Shown piece by piece: positions 8,281-15,882 of a stretch of 22,013 bases of DNA. Both the position numbers and the translations under genes were made by a program. Each line of letters begins with the position of its first letter. Position 1 is the stretch's first letter. The notes beneath the pieces are model-generated. The model was not told the DNA's origin. It saw nothing but the letters and a program-made list of their open reading frames with translations, and did not search any database. The stretch is from CAWKGC01 sp963849005. Lineage in GTDB: Bacteria > Pseudomonadota > Gammaproteobacteria > Burkholderiales > Usitatibacteraceae. The stretch spans positions 1 through 22,013 of the forward strand of contig CAWKGC010000014.1 of assembly GCA_963849005.1 (NCBI GenBank). The letters run 5' to 3'.

Positions 8281-8625
8281 ATGGACAGGAACAACGCCCT
8301 GAAAGTCTTCGTATCGTTGTCGTCGCCGGCGCGGCTGGACATCTTTTGCGCGCTCGTGCACTCCGGAATGGACGGGATGGTCGCGGGCGAACTCGCGAAC
8401 AAGCTCGGGGTCCCGGCGAGCAACCTTTCGTTCCATTTGAAAATCATGCGCGACGCGGGGCTGGTCACGACGGAGCCCGAGGGCCGCTTCCAGCGCTACC
8501 GTGCCAACGTCGCGCACATGCTGCGGCTGCTCGCCTTCGTCACCGAGAACTGCTGCTACACGCCGGCTTCGGCGGCACGCAAACGCACAAGGGCAACGGC
8601 CGCCCGCCCGCGGCCCCGGCCATGA
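8281..8625 (+). CDS. ArsR-family transcriptional regulator
   Basis: This 114-residue winged-helix repressor has the ArsR signature: SSPARLDIFCALV, the helix-turn-helix ELANKLGVPASNLSFHLKIM, and the wing EPEGRFQRYRAN. Cysteines are C23, C91 and C92; ENCC resembles the inducer-binding pair of arsenite-type ArsR, while a pair of distant Cys could also sense persulfides as in SqrR/BigR. Divergent placement from a sulfur reductase and adjacency to a sulfurtransferase favour sulfur sensing, but this is inference. The tail after residue 95 is Arg/Ala/Pro-rich. I chose the ATG at 8281; the ATG at 8263 lies inside the operator palindrome. Confidence 0.88.
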   Translation: MDRNNALKVFVSLSSPARLDIFCALVHSGMDGMVAGELANKLGVPASNLSFHLKIMRDAGLVTTEPEGRFQRYRANVAHMLRLLAFVTENCCYTPASAARKRTRATAARPRPRP

Positions 8626-8632
8626 ACCATTC

Positions 8633-8669
8633 AAGGCCTTCGCCGCGCGCTGGCGCAGGAGAAGGCCTT
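8633..8669. repeat. 9-bp inverted repeat between arsR and sulfurtransferase genes
   Basis: AAGGCCTTC (8633-8641) and GAAGGCCTT (8661-8669) are perfect inverted repeats separated by 19 bases. There is no T-run after it, so it is not a standard terminator. It could be an operator or an mRNA hairpin between the two genes. Confidence 0.5.
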
Positions 8670-8717
8670 CCGCCGGATGCGCGGACCGCGTCCTGTCAGG
8701 CAAGAAGGAGAACGACC

Positions 8718-9722
8718 ATGAAACGCAGCTGGAAAATACTCGGATCGGCCCTGGCCCTGTGGCTTGCGGCCGGATGGGCATCGGCGCAAGGGCTCATCGT
8801 CGACACCGCCTATGTGGAAAAGGCGATGAAGAGCGGCGCGCTGGTGTGGGATGCGCGTGACGCGGACGACTACCTCGCGGGGCACCTACCGGGCGCGGTG
8901 AACATCGGTTATTCCGGCGACGTCTTCCGCGACGCCAATCGCGAGGACCCGCCCTCCGCCGCCGCGGCAGCGAAGATCTTCGGCGCCGCGGGCATGGACA
9001 TCCTCGGCAGGGAAGTGATCGTCTACACGCGGAAGGGTGATGCGTTCGCGTACTATGCGGCCCGCATGCCCGAGTATTACGGCGGCAGGCACGCCAAGAT
9101 CTATCACGGCGGCCTGGACGACTGGAAGGCGGCGGGCAAGCCGGTCGAGACGACGGTCGTGAAGCTGGCACCCGTCACGCTCACGTTGGTCGAAGGCAAG
9201 GGAGCGCTGGGCAACAAGGAACTGGTCGAACGCGTGAAGTCGGGCAACGCGCAGATTGTCGATGCGCGCACGCCCAAGGAATACACCGGCGAAGACATCC
9301 GCGCCATCCGCGGCGGGCACGTTCCCGGTGCCGTGAGCGTTCCGTACGAGCAAAACTGGCAGGACCCGGCGGCGGCCTCAAAGCTCGCGGCCAAGCAGGT
9401 GTCCAACCGCGACGGCATGGCGCTCAAGTCGCCCGAGCAGTTGAAGAGCCTGTACGCGAAGCTCGATCCGAACAAGGAAACCGTCGTGTACTGCCAGAGC
9501 GGCGTACGCGCTTCGGAGACGGCGGCAGTGCTGCGCGACCTCGGCTTCAAGGACGTCAAGGTCCACGAACCGTCCTGGCTGGGCTATGCCGGCGACCTCT
9601 CCGCGCCCGCGCAGGACGAGGTGTTCGTGAACATCGGCGCGCTGAACGGGCGCATCGCCTCGCTGCAAGGCCAGGTGAAGGAACTGCAGGCCGAGATCGC
9701 GAAGCTGAAACCCGCGAAGTAA
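8718..9722 (+). CDS. Exported two-domain sulfurtransferase (rhodanese)
   Basis: This 334-residue protein has a signal peptide (cleavage near WASAQG), then two rhodanese domains. The first (about 28-142) has VYTRKGDA where the active Cys loop should be and is probably inactive. The second (about 165-292) has CQSGVRA with the catalytic C259. That inactive-active order is standard for thiosulfate sulfurtransferases. The C-terminal 30 residues (IGALNGRIASLQGQVKELQ) form a short heptad-like coiled coil, unusual for the family and possibly used for oligomerisation. AAGGAG lies seven bases before the ATG. It is 92 bases after arsR on the same strand and probably part of the ArsR-controlled response. 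Confidence 0.9.
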   Translation: MKRSWKILGSALALWLAAGWASAQGLIVDTAYVEKAMKSGALVWDARDADDYLAGHLPGAVNIGYSGDVFRDANREDPPSAAAAAKIFGAAGMDILGREVIVYTRKGDAFAYYAARMPEYYGGRHAKIYHGGLDDWKAAGKPVETTVVKLAPVTLTLVEGKGALGNKELVERVKSGNAQIVDARTPKEYTGEDIRAIRGGHVPGAVSVPYEQNWQDPAAASKLAAKQVSNRDGMALKSPEQLKSLYAKLDPNKETVVYCQSGVRASETAAVLRDLGFKDVKVHEPSWLGYAGDLSAPAQDEVFVNIGALNGRIASLQGQVKELQAEIAKLKPAK

Positions 9723-9744
9723 GCCGGCTTCGGAATTCGTGTGC

Positions 9745-9774
9745 AACGGCCGCGGCGACGCGGCCGTTTTCTTT
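9745..9774 (+). terminator. Rho-independent terminator after the sulfurtransferase gene
   Basis: AACGGCCGC (9745-9753) and GCGGCCGTT (9760-9768) form a perfect 9-bp GC-rich stem around a GGCGAC loop, followed by a T-rich tail (TTTTCTTT). It lies 22 bases after the stop. The TPR gene converges on it from the other side, so it may stop both. Confidence 0.9.
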
Positions 9775-9775
9775 C

Positions 9776-11407
9776 CTAGGGGACGAGCGCGAAGTCGGCG
9801 TCCTGCCAGGCCCTGCGGAAGCGCTGCTCGACGGCGTCGGCTTCCGCCGCCCTTCCCTGAGCGCGCAGCGAACGCTCGAGGCCATGCAGGGACCAGCCAT
9901 TTTCAGGATAGTGCTTCAGGTCCTCGCGCCAGGCGGCCTCGGCCTGCGCGGGCCGTCCCGCAGCAAGCAGCGCATTGCCGAGCGCATGGCGCGTCGGCGC
10001 GAGCCACAGGTGCGGTTCGTCGTAGGCAAGGCCGTCCTCGAGCGCGACCGCTTGGCGAAGCAATGCAACCGCACGCGCGTTGTCCCCCGTCGCAAGCGCG
10101 ATTTCCGCGGCAAGCGTGTTGCGCGCGATCGCCGCGAGCGCCTGGGCGGTATTGATGTTTTTCACCCTGGCCCTGGCCAGCGCGGGATCGGCAGCGATTG
10201 CCTCGAGCCTCGCCAGTTCCGCGCGCGCGAGATCGATCTTCCCGGTGCGCGCGTAGGCCGTGCCGCGCGCGAAATGATAGGCCGCGAGCGGGTACGGCTC
10301 GCGCGTGTCCGGCGGAAGCGCGCGCAGGATCTCTTCCCATTTCGCGAAGCGCACCAGCGCGTGATACTGAAGCGCGGCGAGGTGCTGCAGCGTCGCAGTC
10401 GTGAGATCGCCCTTGTTCGGGCCGCACGCCACGGTGTAGGCCTCGCGGGCCGCCTCGATGGCAAGGCTGCTCCGGCCTTGCATCGCCGCGGACGCCCAGA
10501 GGAAATGGTGGTTGTGCGCGGCATAGCCGACGCGGTATGCGCCCTGCGCATCGACCTGCGCCAGGTAACGGCGATCGGCCTCGATCGAGTGCAGGTTCGC
10601 CTTCGTTGCGTCGGCGTAGCGCCCGGTGCGCATGTAGATGTGCGCGGGCATGTGCAGCAGGTGCGGCGAGCCGGGCACGAGGTCGCGCAGGCGGTCGGCC
10701 GCGGCAAGCGCTCGCTCCGGTTGCGCGGACGACTCGTACAGATGGACCCGGTAATGCAGCGCGCCCGGATGGCCGGGCGCGACAGCGATGGCGCGATCGA
10801 GAAGCCTCTCGATTTCGCCTGTCCACGGCCTGGGCGTCCCGTCGCGGCCCCACCAGTCGTAGGGATGCAGGTTCATGATCGACTCGGCGGCAAGGAGCGC
10901 GATGTCCGCGTCGCCGGGAAAGCGCTTCGAGAGCGCGACCATGCGGCGCGCGTACGCTTCCTCGTCGAGCGCATCGGGCGCTCCCTTGGCGGGGTGGCGA
11001 TCGGACAGCGCGTCGATGAGGCCCGCGGTCCGCGGCGACGCCTTCGGCGCAAGCGCGCGGGCGCGGGCAAGAGCGCTCGCGACCCGGCGCTTTGCCTCAT
11101 CGGTCATGTCGGTATTGATGTTGGGCCCCAGCGACCACGCGAGCCCCCACCAGCACAGCGCGCAGGCCGGGTCTTCTTCGGCGGCCGCGGCGAAGGCGCG
11201 CGCGCTCTCCTGCGGATTGAAGCCGAAGGCCATGACCATGCCCTGGTCGAGATAGCGCTGGGCGGCGGCGGAAGTCGTGCCGGCGGGAACGGTGTAGGCG
11301 CCCATGCCGGCCAGAAGCGGCGCGCGATCATCGGCGGCCGCGGCCGGCGCAGCGCAAAGAGGAAGGGCGAACGCCCGCAGGAGCGCCGGAGCGAAGCGCC
11401 CGCGCAA
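9776..11407 (-). CDS. Exported TPR-repeat protein
   Basis: This 543-residue protein has a signal peptide ending near APAAAADD. TPR-type helical repeats follow through most of the length: FAAAAEEDPACALCWWGLAWSLGPNIN near residue 72, a block near 235-270 with MPAHIYMRTGRYADA, and C-terminal ones near 430-520. A CALC pair (C82, C85) and a His-rich stretch (AAHNHHFLW) could bind metal or haem. It belongs to a widespread but functionally unassigned TPR family. Only a TTG start is available: it lies six bases after the YeeE/YedE stop in the same frame. It is probably the last gene of the porin-transporter operon, perhaps a periplasmic scaffold. Confidence 0.82.
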   Translation of the reverse strand: MRGRFAPALLRAFALPLCAAPAAAADDRAPLLAGMGAYTVPAGTTSAAAQRYLDQGMVMAFGFNPQESARAFAAAAEEDPACALCWWGLAWSLGPNINTDMTDEAKRRVASALARARALAPKASPRTAGLIDALSDRHPAKGAPDALDEEAYARRMVALSKRFPGDADIALLAAESIMNLHPYDWWGRDGTPRPWTGEIERLLDRAIAVAPGHPGALHYRVHLYESSAQPERALAAADRLRDLVPGSPHLLHMPAHIYMRTGRYADATKANLHSIEADRRYLAQVDAQGAYRVGYAAHNHHFLWASAAMQGRSSLAIEAAREAYTVACGPNKGDLTTATLQHLAALQYHALVRFAKWEEILRALPPDTREPYPLAAYHFARGTAYARTGKIDLARAELARLEAIAADPALARARVKNINTAQALAAIARNTLAAEIALATGDNARAVALLRQAVALEDGLAYDEPHLWLAPTRHALGNALLAAGRPAQAEAAWREDLKHYPENGWSLHGLERSLRAQGRAAEADAVEQRFRRAWQDADFALVP

Positions 11408-11413
11408 CGGGAC

Positions 11414-12010
11414 TCAACGCGAGGGCCGCAGCCCTGCGAAGTGCTTCTCGGCGGCGCGCATGCCCCGCGATGCGACCACCAGGATCACGACGAAGAGCAG
11501 CACGAACCAGCCCATCGAGATGCCGGTGAGGCCCGGCAGGGTGATTTCTCCCTGGGCGGTGGAGCGCGCCCATTCGTCGACGCCGGGCAGGAACTCCGCG
11601 AAGAGAAAGACGCCGCCGAGCATGCCGGCGACGAACGCGAACCCGTCGATGCGTCCCGTCGCGCAGGCCGCGATCGAGGTGCCCGGGCAATATCCTCCGA
11701 CCACGAAGCCGGTGCCGAAGAGCAGCCCGCCGATGATCGCGCCGGCGTAGTTGGTCGGCTCGACATAGAGTTCGGAGAATTCCAGCAGACCGGCGGCCGA
11801 AAGCAGGAACAGGCCCGCCATGGCCGTGACGATGGCCGTGAACATGACCTTCACGACCGACATGTCGTAGAAGTAGAAGACCGCGGTCAGCTTGCGCGCG
11901 CTGCCGAAGCCCGCGCGCTCCAGCGAGAAGCCGAAACCGAAGCCGAGCATGAGCGCGAGGACGAGCGTCGCGGCCGAGGAGAGTTCGAGCGTGGACGAGA
12001 GGGGAAACAT
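11414..12010 (-). CDS. YeeE/YedE-family transporter, C-terminal half
   Basis: This 198-residue membrane protein has about five TM segments and the YeeE/YedE hallmark GGYCPGTS (C108) with a second Cys, C116. YeeE/YedE proteins (TsuA is the best known) import thiosulfate or related sulfur ions, passing them along conserved Cys residues. Usual single-chain members are about 330-400 residues; here the function is split over two genes, as in many proteobacteria. The ATG overlaps the previous stop as TGATG, so the two halves are made together. The true start is this ATG, not the in-frame ATG almost 300 bases further upstream. Confidence 0.9.
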   Translation of the reverse strand: MFPLSSTLELSSAATLVLALMLGFGFGFSLERAGFGSARKLTAVFYFYDMSVVKVMFTAIVTAMAGLFLLSAAGLLEFSELYVEPTNYAGAIIGGLLFGTGFVVGGYCPGTSIAACATGRIDGFAFVAGMLGGVFLFAEFLPGVDEWARSTAQGEITLPGLTGISMGWFVLLFVVILVVASRGMRAAEKHFAGLRPSR

Positions 12011-12573
12011 CAGAGCCACTCCTTCTTGAAGGCCCAGGCGACGGCATAGCCCGCGGCGAACACCGCGCCCATGAACACCAGGCTGCCTGCGTTGAGGATC
12101 GCGCCTCCGGTGAGCGCCTGGCCGCTGGTGCATCCCATCGCGACCTTGGCGCCTATCCCGGCGACCATGCCGCCGAATGCAGCGACGGCGAGGCGCCGTG
12201 CGCTGGAAATGTGCGGCCCCTTCTCCACCATGAAGCGCGTGCGTCCCGCCATCCACCCGGACACCGCGGCCCCGGCGAACGCGCCCACGATGAGGAAGAC
12301 GAGCCACGCGGTGAGCGGCGAGCCGTCGGCAAGGTAGCGCGCGTGCACCGGGTTCGCCATCGCGTGGGCGGGCGAGAAGATGCTTGCGAGCCAGGCGGCG
12401 ACCGACGAGAAGGCGCCCGTTGCGCCAAGCCCGCGCCCGGCGACGAGGTAGGACGCGAGCAGCATGATGCCCAGCAGCGCGCCGACCGCGTACGGGTTCC
12501 AGTAAGGCTCCGCGGAGCGCAAGGCGCGCGCCGGCTTCCTGATGCTCGCGGGATGGGTGATGGTCTCGGACAT
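12010..12573 (-). CDS. YeeE/YedE-family transporter, N-terminal half
   Basis: This 187-residue membrane protein has about four TM segments and the motif MGCTSGQALTGGAI (C148), the matching half of the YeeE/YedE fold. A cytoplasmic N-terminal tail of about 25 residues precedes the first TM segment. AAAGGGA lies about ten bases before the ATG. Together with the next gene it probably forms a complete importer for thiosulfate or another sulfur ion. It follows the porin gene by 75 bases, suggesting a joint outer- and inner-membrane uptake route. Confidence 0.9.
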   Translation of the reverse strand: MSETITHPASIRKPARALRSAEPYWNPYAVGALLGIMLLASYLVAGRGLGATGAFSSVAAWLASIFSPAHAMANPVHARYLADGSPLTAWLVFLIVGAFAGAAVSGWMAGRTRFMVEKGPHISSARRLAVAAFGGMVAGIGAKVAMGCTSGQALTGGAILNAGSLVFMGAVFAAGYAVAWAFKKEWL

Positions 12574-12648
12574 GGCGTCAGTCCCTTTCGTGAATGCCTG
12601 CCTTGCAGGTTAGCGCAAGCTCGCGGCCTTGTGGGGCATCTCCCGTTT

Positions 12649-13977
12649 TCAGAATCGCGCCGAATAGGCCACGCCCAGCGAGTATTCCCTGAGGCTGATC
12701 GTCTCCGACGTGGACGGCGGCGCCCCCAGCCGCACCAGCAGGCTTTGGCCGCTGACGGAATTCTCGGCCGCGTACAGGAAGTAACCGGTGATCTCGGAAG
12801 TCTTGTCGATCTTCCACGTCGCGCCCGCCGTGTAGTGGTCCTTGATGACGCCCGGGGCGAGGATGTTGAAGGTCACGTCCTGCGGACTGATCGGGTTGTC
12901 GCTGTGGTTGTAGCCCGCGCGCAGCGTCCAGCGGTCGTCCAGCGTGTACTGCACGCCGAATTTCCAGACGTCGATGTCCTGCCAGCCGAAGCCCGCGCCG
13001 TCCGAGCCGCCCAGGCAGGCGCTCGACTGCCCGCCGAAGCAATTGAGGATCAGCCTGCTCGAATTCGACACCGACGCCGAGTCGCTGTAGTAGATGCGTT
13101 CCCAGTCGAGCGCGAGCAGCCACTGCGGGGTCGGCCGGAAGGCGATTCCCGCGGTCCAGTTCGACGGGATGTCGAAGCCGCCGCCTTGCGCAAACAGGCC
13201 CTTGTACTTTTCCAGGCTGTCCATGTTCATCTTGGTGGAATAGGCGACGCCCACGCTCACCTTGTCGAACTCGCCGTAGTAGCCGATGCGCGCGCCGTAA
13301 CCCCAGGCAGTCTCGTAGCCGTTGTTGGTCACGTTGCCCGGAGAGGTGGAAAGCCCCGGGTTGTCGAAGGCCTGCAGGCCTTCGGCCTTGAAGCGCTGGT
13401 AGGCGATCACCGGTGCAATGCCGATGGAGTTGCCGGGGGTGAATTTCCAGGCCACGTAGGGCGCGATCATGAGTTGCATGAGGTCCACGCCAAGGCTGCC
13501 GTTGCCGCACAGGAGGTTGTACGGCCCGGGCGCCTGGTTGAACGACGCGCAGGCGCTTATCTGGCCGATCTGGCCGCCGGGGTAGTCGGTGTTCATGCCG
13601 CCGTTGCCATAGACGGAGACGCCGACCGCGACGTCCGGCTGGATCATCCTGTTGTAGCCGAACTCGGGGATGAAGAAGTTGGTGCTGTCGCTGGTGGCCG
13701 AGCCATCGATGCCGGCCATTCCGGAGCCGCTGCGCGAGGCACTGCGGTCCGGGGAGAACCACGTGAGGCCCAATTGCCATTGGTCGCCGACTGCGGTCAT
13801 CGCCCCCGGGTTGATCGCGCCGCCGAAGGGCTCCTGTGCGACCGCGACCGCGGCACCGCCCATCCCGAGCGCCTTCATGCCGTAGGAATGCGAGAAATAT
13901 CCGTCGGTTGCAAGCGCGAACGACGGTGCCACGAGGCCGGCGCAGACCAATGCGCGGGTGATTGTCCTTGATTTCAT
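12649..13977 (-). CDS. FadL/OmpP1-family outer-membrane porin
   Basis: This 442-residue outer-membrane protein has a signal peptide (MKSRTITRALVCAGLVAPSFALA) followed by the FadL-family N-terminal hatch: GYFSHSYGMKALGMGGAAVA then EPFGGAINPGAM. The rest is amphipathic beta strands with the typical C-terminal aromatic end (YSARF). FadL proteins pass hydrophobic molecules across the outer membrane. The start at 13977 has GGGAGGG upstream. Its place ahead of sulfur-ion transporter genes is unusual and suggests it imports a sulfur compound or elemental-sulfur-like molecule, but this is inference. An Fnr-type promoter precedes it. Confidence 0.9.
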   Translation of the reverse strand: MKSRTITRALVCAGLVAPSFALATDGYFSHSYGMKALGMGGAAVAVAQEPFGGAINPGAMTAVGDQWQLGLTWFSPDRSASRSGSGMAGIDGSATSDSTNFFIPEFGYNRMIQPDVAVGVSVYGNGGMNTDYPGGQIGQISACASFNQAPGPYNLLCGNGSLGVDLMQLMIAPYVAWKFTPGNSIGIAPVIAYQRFKAEGLQAFDNPGLSTSPGNVTNNGYETAWGYGARIGYYGEFDKVSVGVAYSTKMNMDSLEKYKGLFAQGGGFDIPSNWTAGIAFRPTPQWLLALDWERIYYSDSASVSNSSRLILNCFGGQSSACLGGSDGAGFGWQDIDVWKFGVQYTLDDRWTLRAGYNHSDNPISPQDVTFNILAPGVIKDHYTAGATWKIDKTSEITGYFLYAAENSVSGQSLLVRLGAPPSTSETISLREYSLGVAYSARF

Positions 13978-14007
13978 CTGGGAACCCTCCCGGGAAGAGA
14001 TGCTTCC

Positions 14008-14048
14008 ATGATACTCAGGGGGGCATGGTATCACTTGACGCCGGTCAA
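14008..14048 (-). promoter_or_regulatory. Fnr-type class II promoter of the porin operon
   Basis: TTGACGCCGGTCAA (14035-14048) is a perfect 14-bp palindrome of the Fnr/Crp type. On the minus strand TATCAT (14013-14008) is centred 31 bp downstream, exactly the class II distance, and the start codon is about 20-30 bases beyond the predicted start of transcription. The change of T to C in the core (TTGAC rather than TTGAT) may mean a Dnr/NnrR-like or other family member rather than Fnr itself. Confidence 0.6.
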
Positions 14049-14133
14049 ACCTTGCCGACGCCGCGGCTGGCACGCGCCTTGCTCAGCCGGCGCGCCCTCC
14101 GGAGCCGCGCCGCGGATCTGCATCGCGATGGGC

Positions 14134-14544
14134 TCAGGAACCCCGGGTATTGCCGAACAGCACCCAGCACACCACCGCGAGGAGAACCAGCCCGGCGGCA
14201 AAGTACAGGCCGCGGGCGATGACGAAGTCCTTGATAAAGCTCGCGGGCAATCCGGCCGCCTGGTACGCGCGACGGGAAGCAATCGAAGATGCCGCCGCCA
14301 GGGCCAGCAGCAAGCCCAACGCAATGCACGAGGCCGCCGCAGCGTAGTCGCGCGCCAGGGACACGGCGCCGAACCATGTCGCCAACAGCACGCAACCGAG
14401 AAGGAAGAAGATCGCCGGCGCGCTCGCTGAGGCGTCGGCCTGGGTGGCCTTCTCTTTCTCGGCCAGCGCCGCGTGCGCCCGTTTCGAGATGTGCAAGGCG
14501 AGGAGAGCGAGCGCGACGACCACGACTCCGGCACCGATGAGCAT
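14134..14544 (-). CDS. Hypothetical four-TM membrane protein
   Basis: I do not recognise this 136-residue protein. It has four hydrophobic segments, roughly residues 2-20, 45-62, 65-85 and 110-131, and a charged loop (KRAHAALAEKEKATQ) after the first. It starts two bases after the stop of trhO with AAGGGG in front, so it is probably co-translated with it. No functional residue stands out. Confidence 0.7.
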   Translation of the reverse strand: MLIGAGVVVVALALLALHISKRAHAALAEKEKATQADASASAPAIFFLLGCVLLATWFGAVSLARDYAAAASCIALGLLLALAAASSIASRRAYQAAGLPASFIKDFVIARGLYFAAGLVLLAVVCWVLFGNTRGS

Positions 14545-14546
14545 GC

Positions 14547-15287
14547 CTATTCCCCTTGTCCCGCCGCGACCGGCTGCAACTGGGGATCCAGCGCGACCCG
14601 CTCGTCGAACACGAAGCAGGCGCCCGCATACCCCTGCCCTCCCACCTGCTCGAAGTAGTTGAGTATCCCGCCCTGCAGCTGGAATACGTTCCTGAATCCG
14701 GAGTTCTGCATCCACAGCGCCGCCTTCTCGCAGCGGATGCCGCCGGTGCAGAAGGTGACCACCGTCTTGTCGCGCAGCGCCTCGCGGTGCTGTTCCAGTG
14801 CCTCGGGGAGGTCCGTGAACTTGCCGATCGGCAGCGTCAGCGCGCGCTCGAAGGTGCCGTGCGCCACTTCCTGCATGTTGCGGGTGTCGAGCAGCACCAC
14901 GTACCGCCCGTCGTCGTCGCGCCGGTTCGCGATCCACGCCGCGAGCTTCTCGGGCGTGACCGAAGGCGCGCGCGCCTTGCCCGGCTCGATGCCGAACTGC
15001 CGGAAGCTGATGATTTCGGGCTTCACCTTCACCAGCAGCTTCCTGAAGGGGCGGCGCTCGGAATCGCTGAATTTCGCGTGCATCGGCGCGAAACGCGGGT
15101 CAGCCTTGAGGAGGTCCATCCAGCCGCGCAGCGCCGCATCCGGCCCGGCAAGGAACAGGTTGATGCCTTCGGGGGCGACGATCACGGTGCCGAGCAGGTG
15201 CGCGCTCTCCGCACTTGCGCGCAGCGCGGCCGCCAGCGATTCGGGCTGCTCGATCGGGACGAAATGGTAGGCGGCGACGTTCAACAT
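14547..15287 (-). CDS. trhO: tRNA uridine-34 hydroxylase TrhO (UPF0176, rhodanese fold)
   Basis: This 246-residue protein matches TrhO/YceA, which hydroxylates U34 of certain tRNAs on the way to 5-methoxyuridine or 5-carboxymethoxyuridine. An N-terminal ferredoxin-like domain (GTVIVAPEGINLFLAG) is followed by a rhodanese domain with the active loop TFCTGGIRCEKA (C180, C186) and the family end motif GGILNYFEQVGG with FVFDERVALD. Its length is slightly below that of E. coli YceA. It sits 13 bases after the DUF167 gene. Although it is a rhodanese-fold protein, it is a housekeeping tRNA enzyme and probably unconnected to the sulfur cluster. Confidence 0.93.
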   Translation of the reverse strand: MLNVAAYHFVPIEQPESLAAALRASAESAHLLGTVIVAPEGINLFLAGPDAALRGWMDLLKADPRFAPMHAKFSDSERRPFRKLLVKVKPEIISFRQFGIEPGKARAPSVTPEKLAAWIANRRDDDGRYVVLLDTRNMQEVAHGTFERALTLPIGKFTDLPEALEQHREALRDKTVVTFCTGGIRCEKAALWMQNSGFRNVFQLQGGILNYFEQVGGQGYAGACFVFDERVALDPQLQPVAAGQGE

Positions 15288-15300
15288 GCCGCGTACTTTA

Positions 15301-15525
15301 CTACCCTTCGATCTGCACCAGCTTCATGCGCCCCGAGGCGCCGCTCCTGATCGACACCTGCGCCTTGCGGACGCCGAAATGCCCGGCGACGAGGCGGACA
15401 AGCTCCTCGTTCGCCTTGCCGTCGACGGGCTGCGCCTTGATCTTCGCGAGCCACGTGCCGTCGGGCTGCTCTTCGAGCGCCGAGACGCGCGCCTTGGGCT
15501 TCACCTTGACCTGTATGGTCTTCAT
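15301..15525 (-). CDS. DUF167 (YggU-like) protein
   Basis: This 74-residue protein matches the DUF167 family: KVKPKARVS near the start and the signature PVDGKANEELVRLVAGHFGV, followed by GASGRMKLVQI. The family is widespread and of unknown biochemical role. The start is the ATG giving MKTIQVKVKP. It sits between the antitoxin gene and trhO on the same strand. Confidence 0.88.
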   Translation of the reverse strand: MKTIQVKVKPKARVSALEEQPDGTWLAKIKAQPVDGKANEELVRLVAGHFGVRKAQVSIRSGASGRMKLVQIEG

Positions 15526-15552
15526 CCGGAACCAGTCAAGCGCCTTGAAACC

Positions 15553-15882
15553 TCAGTCGGTGGGCGAGGTGCGCCGTTTCGATCCCTGGCCGGATTTCGG
15601 TTTCGCAGGTGCCACCGCCCGCTCGGACAATCGACCGGTGACGTACTTGTGCAGCACGCTGGCAATGAGCGTCTGGTAGGGAACGCCCTCTTCCATCGCC
15701 TTGACCTGGATATCGCCCAGATCGCCGGACGAAAGGCGGATGTTGATCCTTCGGTCCTTGATTGCCGTGGCGCGGGCGGCAGCCTTGAGGCGGGCAAGCT
15801 CGGCCTTGCTGGCAACCGACTTGAGCCTTCCTTTCTCGAATGCGCCCAGCACTTCCTTTTCGTACGCATCAATTTTCGGCAT
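15553..15882 (-). CDS. BrnA/RHH-like antitoxin of a type II toxin-antitoxin pair
   Basis: The protein is 109 residues from the ATG chosen here. INIRLSSGDLGDIQVKAMEEGVPYQTLIASVLHKY is a ribbon-helix-helix DNA-binding segment as found in BrnA and CopG-type antitoxins. The N-terminal region (AYEKEVLGAFEKGRLKSV) is helical and probably binds the toxin. The ATG at 15882 overlaps the toxin end by 14 bases; a GTG at 15891 is an alternative. The antitoxin would neutralise the toxin and repress their shared promoter. Order toxin then antitoxin is that of the brnTA type. Confidence 0.85.
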   Translation of the reverse strand: MPKIDAYEKEVLGAFEKGRLKSVASKAELARLKAAARATAIKDRRINIRLSSGDLGDIQVKAMEEGVPYQTLIASVLHKYVTGRLSERAVAPAKPKSGQGSKRRTSPTD

